NCBI RefSeq assembly: GCF_002104995.1
Contig: NW_024468251.1
Location: forward strand, 806,001-870,000
Origin: Linderina pennispora
Lineage: Eukaryota > Kickxellomycota > Kickxellomycetes > Kickxellales > Kickxellaceae
Reading direction: 5' to 3'
Length of the DNA: 64,000 bases
Positions 20,484 to 32,065 of this stretch are shown in pieces. Position numbers and translations under genes: made by a program. The stretch's first letter is position 1. Each line of letters opens with the position of its first letter. The notes under the pieces are model-generated. The model did no database searches and had not been told where the DNA came from. It worked only from the letters and a program-made list of their open reading frames with translations.

Positions 20484-21936
20484 ATGAGCGATGTCTACAC
20501 CATTCTGGAGACCCTGGAGAAGGAAGGACTCTCGGGCCCGCTGCCCATGGATGGCTCGCTCAAACTAGACAGCCAGGCGCTGGACAAATACGTCGACGAC
20601 TCGAGCGACCCAAGGTAAGAGGGGCTTTTCCATGTTGTTTGGAAAATTCGAGGTGCACGTGCGAATTGCTGTTGCTTACCCAAATGCCCGGTACTGCTGC
20701 AACTGCTTAGGTGGAACGACATGCTGCAGCGGTTTTTTGTGGAGAGCGAGGACGCCAACCATGACGACATGCTGTTCTTTGTGCGGCATATCGACGACTA
20801 TGACGAGAGCAATGGCAGCGACCAGGATCCAGTGTTTGTGCTGCGCAAGCAGGCGCCGCCCAACATCCTACCGCCGATCAGCGAGATAATAATGTGGAAA
20901 GAGACATTCCTGCTGAACCTGATCGTGCAGATGCCGTGTAAGCTCACGGTGGCTGTGTGCCGCCGGAGATCACGGCAGGGCGGAGCGGGCCAGCGCGGCA
21001 GCGGCGGACTGAGCATGGTGCGCAGGCACTGTGAGCAAGCGCGTCTATGCGCTGCCCAACAAGTCGCGCATGGACCGGCCCAAAGACAGCACCAGCCCGC
21101 CCGAATGCTCGTGGCCGCACATCTACTATGTGATAGATGACTACGAGGACATGTTTGAGGACATGTTTGTCAAGAAGGGCGAGTACCTGTGCGTGGAGTT
21201 GTCGGCACGCATTCCTGTGCCCAACCTGCCCGAAAGCGTGGCGGCGACAAAGTCGCTGCTTGACAGCAACGAAAAGCCCGTGAGTCTGGCTACCAACCCC
21301 GACGGCACCAACTCGGCATTCAACTCGGTACGCAGCCGGATGACATCATCAGCGTCGGCATCAGGCACATCCAAGATCGTGCTGTTCCAGGGCGCGGCGT
21401 CGTTTGGCGCCTTGATCGACACATATGTGCAGCGGCTGTCGTCGCGCAACATGCTGCATCGCCTACGCAAGCCCACATATCCCGACCGAGTTCATTATGA
21501 TGCGTGGACCAGGGGGCAAGGGCCATGCGCAGGTTGCAATTGCAGGCAGGCCCAGCACCGACGACATCGATTCAGCGATCGCGTATCCACAGCGCGGTTC
21601 AACTCGCCGGTCATGTCGCCTAAGCATCAGGCAGTCAGCAACCTGATGTCGGCTGGCGCCAATAACGGCATCAATTCGTCACGCATTCCTGGCATGGCGT
21701 CACCTCCGCTGGCTCCGCATGCGATTCCGGGGTCGGCAGTTAACTCGACGCCGTCGTCGCCGTCGCTGTCGGCCTGGTTCAAGAAGATCTCGCTACCGTC
21801 GATTGCCGAGAACCTGTCGCAGGCCACCAGCCCGCCGCCGCCGCCCAAGGCGCTGCAGGCCAGCATGACGTTCGTTAGCATCCCTTGGCAAAGCATCATC
21901 GACGACCTGATTGGGTTCAAACGCCAGCTAGACTAG
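20484..21936 (+). CDS. KIAA0930/DUF2045 family protein (frameshifted)
   Basis: Exon 1 is 20484-20614. A 96-base intron (20615-20710, GTAAGA...CTTAG) rejoins an Arg codon, and exon 2 begins WNDMLQRFFVESED. Family blocks in order: DDMLFFVRHIDD, PPISEIIMWKETFLLNLIVQ, SKRVYALPNKSRMD, PHIYYVIDDYEDMFEDM, KIVLFQGAASFGALIDTYVQ, EFIMMRGPGGKGHAQVAIAG and the C-terminal SWFKK-like/TFVSIPWQSIIDDL end. All match animal KIAA0930. Frames change near 21026 (+1), near 21491 (+1, CCC run) and near 21590 (-1 or +2). The function of the family is unknown. About 450 residues. Confidence 0.85.
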
Positions 21937-22786
21937 CGTGTCGCTGGCCACGTTCTTTGTTGAACTTGTCTTGCATATATTCCCGCACACATGCCCTTAC
22001 ATCCCCCCTTCCGCACCGCCTTCCCTCCCAGCTCTCGCACCCGCACCCAACACCCACACCCAACACCCAACACGCCTCCGCACCGCCTCCTCCCACCCTC
22101 ACACTGTCGCCTCTGATGCAACATATATACATAAACCCAAGTCTATTTCTTTCCTTCTACTCACATATCTCCCTCCTTGTATATCGACACCTCTTATTCC
22201 TGTTATCCAACTCTATTCAACGCTTTCTGACCTAGCCAACAAAATAAAACCATAGCCCCCGCCAGCCAAGGAGAACTGGGTCTCGCATTGCGGCAGCAGG
22301 GCGGAGATGTTCTAGTGCGCAGTTATCCCTGAGACAAAAAGTAGGCGCTGCCAAATGCCCATGTGATGCATGGCCGTGCAGGCTCTTGTTCTACTCTGCC
22401 CCCTGCTCTCCGTTTCATCTTGGCAGGCGCGCCATCGGCTTGTTCGATAGCTGGTTGAGGAGCCAAGCAGGTGTGCTCTATATTTAAACTTACTGCTGGA
22501 AACAAAACATCCGGGGCTGCCCCTCTGACACAAAGAAATCAGCCCGGGCTGTTCCTTGCAAACAAACACGCTGGCCAGTGTGTGTCTCTAGACCTCCCGG
22601 GTTACTCTGCCTGCTCTATGGCTGCCATATAAATGTGGCCATGCGGGGAACGACGGAGAGTTGCCAAATCTGCTCAGCTGCCTGTTTTTCTTTCTCTCCA
22701 CTGCCCATTTGCCGTATCGGGGCCACATTTCTCTCCTCCCGTCGCTGCTCTTTCAGCCATTTCTCTATACTTACGTCTTTCCTACA
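21937..22786. other. Spacer with C-rich low-complexity tract and promoter
   Basis: No supported gene. About 22000-22110 is a pyrimidine/AC-rich low-complexity stretch containing repeated CACCCAACACCC-like units. A TATA box (TATAAAT, 22628-22634) lies about 155 bases before the next ATG. Confidence 0.5.
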
Positions 22787-23694
22787 ATGTCGTTCAAAGC
22801 ATGGACAACCGTTACTGTGCGCGGCCGATACACAGCGTCGCTGGAGACATTCCGCGTCCGGTGTTTAGGCGGGTTCGCCGCGATCTGCACTGCGTGCCAG
22901 CATACAAGCCTCGTCACACCCAACATCCACCACGCCCTGCTATGCACACACTGCCAGCAGCCACTGACCCTGCCTCTCGACGCGCACTTTGCCTGCCCGG
23001 CCACGCTGGAGCCGCAGTTTTCCATCCTGGAGGCATTTGACATTGAAGCGTTCCTGGTCTGCCCACGCACACGAGCTGTCCAGCGACACCAGCAATGACA
23101 TTGTTGTTGGCTTTGCAGACGTATCGTTCCTGGAGGCCAAAAATAGCCGCCAAATCGCCTCTCCGTGGCGGCCAGGTGACTGGCGTGCAGAATGGCGGAA
23201 TCTGGGCGTCTGTTGTGCGTCTGTGCTCGCGCCAGACATCAAGCAGCCGGCGGGTGCTGGCCGTGATGTCGGCAGGCATGGTGCGCTGGTACGTGGTGCG
23301 CAAGAGCCTGCTAAAGGGCGAGCTGTCGTTTGAGCTGGTCGACAGGATGCGGCTGGGAACGCACACGAAGCTGGTGATGCATGGCTCAGGGAGGCGTGTG
23401 GTTGTGCAGGGCATGGGCACGGCTGCAGAGATGGATGTTGGGTCGAGGATCGTTGCCGATTTGTGGTTCCACGAGCTGGCGGCCAGCATCCGTAGAAGCC
23501 CGCATGGCCCGGCCAGCACAAAGCTTGCATACATAGATGACAGCTATGACGGATACACCAGCTCGGGTCTCGATGACGACAGCCATGAGGCGGACGATGA
23601 CGCTGAAACAATCTTCAGCATGCTTGACGCCGCTGAGAACGACGAGGCAGCCAGACAGCACAACGTGCGCATTGGCCTGGTGCCGTCAATGTAA
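22787..23694 (+). CDS. Orphan protein with N-terminal Cys4 motif (frameshifted)
   Basis: About 300 residues over three frames, changing near 23062 and near 23205 (each one extra base). The first part holds two CxxC pairs, CTAC and CTHC, spaced about 21 residues, which could form a zinc ribbon. The middle reads DIVVGFADVSFLEAKNSRQI, then ASPWRPGDWRAEW. The conserved-looking core MVRWYVVRKSLLKGELSFEL with LGTHTKLVMHGSGRRVVVQG looks beta-rich. The tail is acidic (DDDSHEADDDAETIF). I do not recognise a family. The consistent coding character across frames supports a real gene broken by errors. Confidence 0.55.
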
Positions 23695-25471
23695 TTTATC
23701 ACTGTAAAATAAAATGTGTTGCTACTGCTGTCGGCTGAGGGCCGTTGCTGGATCGACGGCATAAGCCGGCGCTGTGTCCTTGCCATCAGCGGATGGTTCC
23801 TGCGGTGGCGATAAATCGCTGAGGAGGATGGAGCTTGCACAAAGAGCTCATCCCGTTGTTACTGGTGCTGTCCACGTCTCTGTCCTGCTGAGCCGTTGTC
23901 GTTGTCATCGCAGCCAATCATGGGACGGATTTCGGATAGCTCTGAACTGTGAGCGCCATGCACCCAGCGACAAGAGAGGCGCTCTGTATTTCAGCTCTAC
24001 CAGCCTCCTGTCTTTCCGAATAATCCAGCACTTTGCACTATAACGTAAGGCACACGTAACCACCAAGGCCTGCTCAAAGGAGTTGCACCACTATTCCTCG
24101 GACGATACATGGATACTAAAGGTAACACGCTCTTTTGCTGGCTCCAGCTCCCAAGGAGAAAATTTTGTTCTGGGGTTCTGCGGTGTATTGGCTGAGCCGA
24201 TTATTTTTCCCAGAGCATGTGGATACTCTCGTCTTCTTTTCGCGATTTTTTCCACTATATTCCCCTGTCTCTAAATCGCTGTTCAATTTCGCGACACGTA
24301 TTTTTCGGTCTTGTTCAAAAAAAAAAAAAAAAAAGTCGGCCCTTCTACGCTGCAACAGTTCATTCGGCGCAGAATTTTTGTAATTATTTCGTTCGTCGCA
24401 GCACATTTGGGTGTGGGCATTTTGCAGCTGTCTACATTCATTCCCCCTTCGTCTTCATAACACCCAAGGTACACCACCTGTTCATTTGGCGATATTTTTT
24501 GTCAGCTGGGTAATCCACGCAAATGTCGCGCGTCTCCTCACAGTGTGCCTGTCGAAATGCCGCGTTCGTTCAGGTGCTGCTTCTGGGCCTGCCTTTCTTT
24601 CGCTGACGTGTTCCGTCGGCTGCAGAGCTGCTGGCGTTCCCCCACCTTGTCCCGGCGGCTGCAAGAGCGTTATTATTGTATTCTGCCTCGCATGGGTGTC
24701 AGCCTCCCATTGCCCTCCATGCTCCGTGTGCTCACGCTGTTTGGGAGCCAAATCATCGGCCATTGGTTAAATCGTGCTCGCGCCCTGCTCCTCTTTCCTC
24801 CCCTCACCTGCGGCTGCATTATCTCAGGCGGGGGCAGATGCAAACCTGTTGGCGAAGCTGTGTTCTTTATTGCGCTTATTTGGGACCAGTACACGGCATT
24901 GCAGGGCATGGGATCTATCATGCACGATTTGCTGTGTGCCGGCTGTTCTTTGAGCATGTGGGCAGCACATTTGTTTTTCCAGCACCTGCAGCCATCTGCT
25001 CCATATCTCTGCTTGCGGTGCTTCTCCTACGAAGCGGCTGTGGTGGTGGTGGATCCTGCTCTGGATGGTCCGGGTGGGATTGAGCGAACATGGCCAATCT
25101 GTCGTTTGCATTTATCTTGCCTGCCTGCTTGCCTGCTGTGTTGTTTTGTTGTTGTTATTGTTGTTTGGGCTGTGGAGAATTGGTGCTAGGAGGGTCCTGT
25201 CACGCGTGGGCAGCTCAGGAGCTGCTGCTGCTGCTGTTGAGCGGCAGATCTCGAGCGCCCTTCACCGATCATCTGTTGATTCGGAGTCGCAAAGAATGTT
25301 TTTTTTTTCGCCTTGTGTGCTCCAGCAAAACAGCCCAAATCGCCGGAATCATCCCCTGCGCCTATTGATGAATCCAACAAGCTAACAGTCTTTCTCCGTG
25401 TAAATCCCCCCATTCTCATATTTCTAGTAGTTCGTTCGCCCGTACTGGCGGCTCATGAAAATCAGCGACCA
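23695..25471. other. Long upstream region of CHD1
   Basis: About 1.8 kb without a convincing gene. A run of 18 A sits at 24317-24334. The rest is pyrimidine-rich, with many Cys/Trp/Leu-coding stretches typical of noncoding sequence. It could include a long CHD1 leader. Confidence 0.45.
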
Positions 25472-28400
25472 ATGCAGGCGAACGGCAGCAACAGAAGCAT
25501 CAACAGCAGCGTGGGGCAGGTCGCGGTAGGGCAGACGAGCACCAACGGGTCAGGGTTTGTCCGGCGAATTGACGACACCACAGACACAAACTCAACAGCA
25601 GCAAACGACGATTACGAGTCGCTGGAGAACCCACAGCCCCGGAGGCGGCTGGTGCAGGGACGGCCATCGCACGCGCGGGTGGTCAGCGATACAGGCAGCG
25701 AGCTGTCGTCGCTTGACGATGAGCCAGCGTATCGGCCACAAGCAGACGATGACAGCGACTTTGGTGGCTACGCCAAGCACCCACCAGTGGCAATGAAGGC
25801 GCCACGCACTAATCTGCCAGTAGCGGCGGCAGCAGCAGTGCCAAAGTATGAATCGGATGCAGTCGGAGTCGGAGGCGTCGGCCCGCTCCGACGGCGACTT
25901 TACAATGTCGGAGATCGAGGAGGAGGATTTTGAGGTGTCGGCTGAGGAGCCAGAGTCGGACGCGTTCGAGGACTCGAGCGACGACGACTGGGGCGTAAAG
26001 TCGCGCAAGCGCAAGCAGACAAAAAAGGCCAAGCCCGCAGCAAATAAGCGTGCAAGGGCGTCCAATAGTGGGCGTAGCTCGCGTGCAGGGAAATCGCAAC
26101 AGAGCAGCCGGCAGCGGTCGCCCGAGTACTTCTCGGAGAGCAGCGAGTCAGACTTTTACATTGGCAAAAAGAAGCCAAAGAAGGCTGGCCGGAAACAGGC
26201 CAAGAAGGCCAAGCCCAGACAGCTACAGGATTTTCTGGGCAGCGACTCTGACTACGGGTCGTCGGACTACCGCAACCTGCGGCAGTCAACTCGCGATCAC
26301 ACAGTCAAGAACTATGCCGAGGACGAGGGCGACTATCCAGGCGTCGATTTTGAAGATGACCTGGACTCAAAGCCCAAAGGCAAGGGCAAGGGCAAGGGCG
26401 CGGAGCCTCTGATCGACGAGGACACCGGCATCGATGCGATTGAGATGGTGCGCGATTTCCGGCTGCGCGAGGGCGCGGCTGGCCAGCACTGCAACGAGAT
26501 CGGGAACCTGGAGTTCTACATCAAGTGGAAGGGCTGGTCGTATCGGCACGCGACATGGGACACAGCCGAGTTCCTGAAGGACTTCAAGGGCTACAAGAAG
26601 GTAGAGAACTACTTCAAGGCGACGGTACTACTCGATTATGCGATCCGCAATGATCCCGAGGTGTCGCGCGAGGACATCGAGCAGCTGGACATCAACCGCG
26701 AGATGGAACGCGACACGCTGCGCGACTACACCAACATCGAGCGCGTGGTGGCCAGCCGGCAGTCGACAGCCGGGCGGCGGGTACGGGATCTGGGCAACGG
26801 GCTGTCGCAGGCAGGCGAGAATGCGCAGATGGGCGCGCAGGGCGGTGATGGCACGGAGTATCTGGTCAAATGGAAGCGGCTGCCGTACAGCTCGTGTTCG
26901 TGGGTCACTGCCGACGAGATCAAGCCCGAGGAGCAGGTGGAGCTGGACGCGTTTTTGGACCGCGAGCAGTCGATCTGCCTGGCACACCGCAGCGCGCCGA
27001 CAGCCAAGGCCAAGCGGCCCAAGTTCCAGCGCATGACTAAGCAGCCTGAGTACCTTGTGGGCGGCGAGCTGCGCGACTACCAGCTCACGAGCCTGAACTG
27101 GATGGCGCATCTGTGGTGCAACGACGAGAACGGGATTCTGGCAGACGAGATGGGGCTGGGCAAGACGATCCAGACGATCTCGTTCCTGTCGTACCTGTTC
27201 CACACGCAGGAGATCTACGGGCCGTTCCTGGTGGTGGTCCCGCTGTCGACCATCGGAGCGTGGCAGCGCGAGTTTGCGCGGTGGGCGCCGGACCTCAACA
27301 CGCTGTGCTACATCGACGACAACCGCAGCCGCGCAATCATGCGCGAGTACGAGTTCTACAAGAACGGGTCGGGGAACCCACCGCGTGTCAAGCTCAATGT
27401 GCTGCTGACAACATACGAGCTGGTGCTCAAGGACCGCGATCTGCTTGGCAGCATCAAGTGGAACTTTTTGGCAGTTGACGAGGCGCACCGTCTCAAGAAC
27501 AGCGAGTCGCAGCTGCACGAGGCGCTGTCGTCGTTCCACACGACAAACCGGCTGCTGGTGACGGGCACGCCGCTGCAGAACACGGTGAAGGAGCTGGTGA
27601 CGCTGTGCCGGTTCCTGAACCCCGAGCGGTTTGCGGATCTGGACGACGACTTCGACATCCGCGTGACGGCGGGTGACACCGAGCAGGAGGGCAAGATTGC
27701 AGAGCTGCACCGGCGACTCAAGCCGTATATGCTGCGGCGGCTCAAGAAGGACGTGGAGAAGTCGCTGCCGAACCGAACGGAGCGGATTCTGCGTGTGGAG
27801 CTGTCGGGGATGCAGGTGCACTACTACAAGAATATTCTGACGCGCAACTACGCGGCGCTGAACCGCGGGGCGACGGGGTCGGTGCAGATGTCGCTGCTGA
27901 ACATCATGGCGGAGCTGAAGAAGGCCAGCAACCACCCATACCTGTTCCCCAACGCCGAGTCGCAGGCGGAGGCCAAGGACGAGGTCCTGCGCGGATTGAT
28001 CACACACTCGGGCAAGATGGTGCTGCTGGACAAGCTGCTGGCCAAGCTCAAGGCTGGCGGGCACCGGGTGCTGATTTTCTCGCAGATGGTGCGCATGCTG
28101 GACATTCTGGCGGACTACATGGCGATGCGCGGGTACGCGTACCAGCGACTGGACGGGTCGGTTCCGTCGGAGGTGCGCAAGCGCTCGATCGAGCACTACA
28201 ATGCACCGGGCTCGCCTGACTTTGTGTTCCTGCTGAGTACGCGTGCGGGCGGGCTGGGAATCAATCTGGAGACAGCCGATACGGTCGTGCTGTATGACTC
28301 GGACTTCAACCCGCAGGCGGACATGCAGGCGATGGCGCGTGCGCACCGTATCGGGCAGAAGAAGCAGGTGTCAGTGTACCGGTTTGTGTCGAAGAACACG

Positions 28401-30659
28401 ATCGAGGAGGAGATCCTGGAGCGTGCCAAGCGCAAGATGGTGCTCGAATACTGCATCATCAAGGGCATGGACACATCGGGACTGCACGTGACGGACACAG
28501 AGCGCAAGCAGATCGAGAAATCCAAGCAGGGCAAGAGCGGCGGGCTGGTGGGCAACAGCTCTGGGGCGTCGTCGTTTTCGCGCGAGGAGCTGGCGGCGAT
28601 TCTCAAGTTTGGAGCCAGCAGCATGTTTGCAGACGACAGCGTCACGATGCAGCAGCACAAGCTCGACGACATGGATCTGGACAAGATGCTGGAGGACGCC
28701 GAGCAGGCGGAAACGTCGGAGGCAGGCGTGGCCGACGACTTCTTGAGCCAGTTCAAGGTGGCCGACTATGGTGGCTCGGGGATGTCGTGGGACGAGATCA
28801 TCCCCGAGGACGAGCGCAAGCGCGTGGAGTTCGAGGAGCAGCAGAAGCAGGAGGAGGAGCTGCTGTACCGGCGGCCGGCGCGCACGCGTGTCGTATGCAG
28901 AGGACGGTACGCTGATCGGCGGCAGCGTGGCCGACGGCAACAGCTCGGACGGATCGACGGCCAGCAGCATGCGCGGGCGCCGCAAGGGCGGGTCGTCGCG
29001 GCGACGCAACGAGGGCCGCACCAATGACCCCAAGGCATTTGGCGAGAAGGAGGTGCGGGCGCTGATCCGTGGCGTGCAGAAGTTCGGCAGCCCCGAGAAC
29101 CGGTTCACTGAGGTGGTAGCCGAGGCAGGAGCTAGAGGGCAAGGACGCCGAGTCGGTCAAGGCCATGGGGCTGGAGCTGATCAAGAGCTGCGAGGACGCG
29201 CTGCGCTCGCACCTGCACGGCACCAACGGCGACACCAACGACTCGGCAGCAGGCGGCGGTGAGGACGAGGATCTTGGTGGGTGGATTCCGCCGCAACGCC
29301 AAGGCAATCCTGCTGACGTTCCGCGGCGTCCACAGCGTCAACGCCGGTGTGGTGGCCCAGCGTCGCTACGGATCTGGCGGTGCTGAGCCGGCGGCTGCAG
29401 CAGCCCGGGCAGCGCGACGAGCTGACCAGCTTCCGCATCGGCGTGCCACTGAAGCCGGTGCACCACTGGTCGTGCCTGTGGGGGCAGCGCGAGGACGCCA
29501 TGCTGCTGGTGGGCATCTATCGCCACGGCTTCGGCAACTGGGACCGCATTCAGGCGGACCCTGACCTGGGTCCTGCAGAAGAAGCTGTTCCTGACCAGCG
29601 CTGACGAGAAGGCCGCCAGCGTGCAGTCGATCGGCGGAACCGTCCGCGGTGCGTCGGGCGCGGCTGCCGGTAAACGCATCGTCGCACCAAAGGCCACGCA
29701 TCTGGTGCGGCGTGGCGAGTACCTGCTTAAGGTGCTGCGTGAAGGTGACGAGCGCCGCACCCCCGCACCCCTGAATCTGACCCCGCGGCGCTCAGCACCG
29801 GCCCGCAAGCGCCGCGTGTTCACCGAGGACTCGGACGCCAACAGCACCGGCATCAACAACGACGAGCAGGCGCCCGAGTCCGAGATGGACGCGCGGCCGC
29901 CAGGCGACGTCGAGGACGGCGAGCTGTCGGAGCCCGAGTCGATGGACGAGCGCGCCTGCAAGGACCTGATGCGCCCAGTCAAGCGCTACCTGCAGCGTCT
30001 GCGTGACGAGGCCGAGCACACAAAGTCGTCGCAGAGCAAGGTCAAGCTGATCAGCGACTGCTTGCTGCCCATCGGCCGCCATATCCGCTCGGTCATTGAG
30101 CGCAAGCGCTCGCGTGCTGCCAGCGACCCCGTCGAGGACGTCGACCGCCTCTACCGCCACCTGTGGGTCTTTGTCACGTACTTTTGGCGTAGCCCCGTCA
30201 ACTACAAGAAGCTGGTGCATCTCTTTGAGCGCCTTGAGGAGAGCAGCCTGTCGGCCCCGCCGCCCCCTGCGCTGTCGCCCACCGCAAAGCACCAGGACTC
30301 TGCCGCCAGCCCGACCAGCAGCCGCCACCGCAGCCACGGGCGCAGCTGGAGTCGTAGTCGCAGCCGTTCGGTCAGCCCCAGCAGAAGTCGCGAGGACACC
30401 GAGCGCTACCGCAAGCGGTCGCTGAGCCGCGGCGACGAGGACGAGGGTGATTTCGCCGATGGCGATGGCCGATGCCAATGCCAATGGCGCGGCGCGTCGC
30501 CGCAGCAACGGCTCGCGTGACCACCGCTCGGTGTCGTCCAGCAGACACCACCACCATCACCGGCCGGCGGAAAAACCCTCATCGCACAGCAACGGCCGCA
30601 GCCAGTCCCGGAGCACCGGCCTTAGACCATCGCGGCGCGAGAGCCGGCGCCAGCACTGA
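25472..30659 (+). CDS. CHD1: CHD1-type ATP-dependent chromatin remodeller (multiply frameshifted)
   Basis: About 1,725 residues in reconstruction; nucleosome spacing motor linked to transcription elongation. Order: acidic/Ser-rich start; basic [15 protein letters not shown]; tandem chromodomains (about 319-383 with [18 protein letters not shown], and 416-486 with [16 protein letters not shown]); SNF2 motor with [19 protein letters not shown] and VDEAHRLKN; helicase C with [18 protein letters not shown] and [27 protein letters not shown] ([40 protein letters not shown]); and the CHD1 C-terminal helical domain ([13 protein letters not shown] to LWVFVTYFW). The tail is RS-rich and ends with a His run. 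One-base insertions near 25860, 28890, 29128, 29273, 29355, 29573 and 30455; the motor itself is intact. Confidence 0.93.
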
Positions 30660-31013
30660 CGCGATTAAAATTTATTTTTGTAGGATGTCTCCCCCCTGCT
30701 GTTGCGTGGGGTCTCGCCACACTATCTTTCTCTTTTACTAATTCAATCTCGCTAAATACATCTCATAATGCGCACACTGCCTTTGGGGTGACATGTCGCT
30801 TACATGCTCGCTTTGTGGTCATCGAGGCATAGCGTATGCGCCAAGGTTGCGCTCTGCATTGATTTCTGGCATGTATTTTTGGGCACTGATGAACCGAATT
30901 TGGATATCAGCATTGTGCTGAACATGGTGGCGCCCCCGCCTCTTTCTACTACATATGGCATTTATCGTCTTTCATAGCACTTATGTCGTCTAATAACTTT
31001 CTTGTATGCTTCT
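30660..31013. other. Spacer downstream of CHD1
   Basis: 354 bases, AT-richer than the flanking gene. Holds the CHD1 3' end and the leader of the small membrane protein. Nothing else recognised. Confidence 0.4.
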
Positions 31014-31403
31014 ATGCTCTCGCTCTTCTGCCTGCTACTTGCCGTGCCGTGGTCCGTGTGTCCCCAGCCAGCAGCATCTAGTGCCACCGGGTCATCCGTA
31101 GCCATGGCTCTCGCAACCCACACCGCATGGATTTTCGAAAGCACGACTACACGCCCTGTCATTGTGGTCGAGACATCGCCAATTACATTGGGTTCCACGC
31201 ATCAGCATACGAGCACAGTATCTACCGTTGGGGTGCCACAGCCAGGCGACTGCATTGGTGTGCAATGTGACACATCGTCCGCTCACAAGCAACGGATCCT
31301 GGTTTTGATGCTGGCGATTCTTGTGCCCTTGGGCGTGCTGGCGCTGGCGTATGTCGCATATGCGATTGCTGTGCATTTCCGGACCACCTATCGGCCACTG
31401 TAG
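31014..31403 (+). CDS. Small type I membrane protein, orphan
   Basis: Intact, 129 residues. The N-terminus MLSLFCLLLAVPWSVCPQPA looks like a signal peptide. A Ser/Thr-rich ectodomain follows, with a CIGVQC pair just before one membrane segment (about 93-119, LVLMLAILVPLGVLALAYVA) and a short basic tail ending TTYRPL. The architecture suggests a surface or vacuolar protein with an O-glycosylated stalk. I recognise no family. A shorter decayed relative appears to lie 650 bases downstream on the same strand. Confidence 0.6.
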   Translation: MLSLFCLLLAVPWSVCPQPAASSATGSSVAMALATHTAWIFESTTTRPVIVVETSPITLGSTHQHTSTVSTVGVPQPGDCIGVQCDTSSAHKQRILVLMLAILVPLGVLALAYVAYAIAVHFRTTYRPL

Positions 31404-31666
31404 CAGGCCATGGAGGCTCCTTTCAAGTACGCTCCTGATATCCTGCTCATTTTGAATAGCCCACAGAATTTTGTTCTTGACGTTCGCAAGTAAACGAAAA
31501 CCAGGAGCGTAAATCGGACTGTGCTGCTTTTGTAGCTGTGTTTCATCCATCACTTTCTTTTCTTCTCACTATCGTACTACCCGTATTGTCGTTCACCATA
31601 TGCTTAGTACTTTTGACGTTTGTTGCATTGGCATGCACAACTCCCTAAGCCCTTGCTCCAGATGCC

Positions 31667-32065
31667 ATGACTGATGACCATATGCCGACGGCTACCGTTA
31701 CTGTATCTGCGACAGAGCCTGTATTGATGTCTCAGGCTCCGTCACCAACCATGTACTGCATTATACGCTTCCAGAACAAATGCCACATGGACACAAGCAG
31801 TACCAGTATGCTAGCTATCCTACTAAGAGTCTTTGTCCCAGCAGGCGTGCCTGCGGCTGGCGTCGGGCATATATGGAATCGCACGCTACATGCGCAGGGC
31901 AAAGCCATTCAAGATCATAGCATAGGGACCGTCTTGCATAAATACATTGGAGTAATATTGGTATCGGGCATAAGAAATAATGTTAGTCAATTGCTGCTAT
32001 GTATGAAGAAAAGGTATGCACAGAAACATCGTCTCTTTTCGGCTGAGTTCTCAATCTCCTCTTGA
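31667..32065 (+). pseudogene. Probable decayed tandem copy of the small membrane protein
   Basis: An open frame of 132 codons without a signal peptide. Its segment CHMDTSSTSMLAIL and then FVPAGVPAAGVGHIW parallels CDTSSAHKQRILVLMLAILV and LGVLALAYVA of the gene upstream. The DNA around 31806-31890 aligns by eye with 31308-31380, with small gaps. The hydrophobic segment is disrupted, and the frame then runs into unrelated sequence that overlaps the 3' end of the minus-strand F-box-like remnant. Most likely a degenerate duplicate. Confidence 0.35.

Noticed and set aside
24545-25189. 214-codon plus-strand open frame upstream of CHD1
   Set aside because: Cys/Trp/Leu-rich random-like composition, no motif, no promoter or splice logic.
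26628-28346. 572-codon open frame antisense to CHD1
   Set aside because: It mirrors the CHD1 motor, has no domain logic, and arises from strong GC-ending codon bias on the sense strand.
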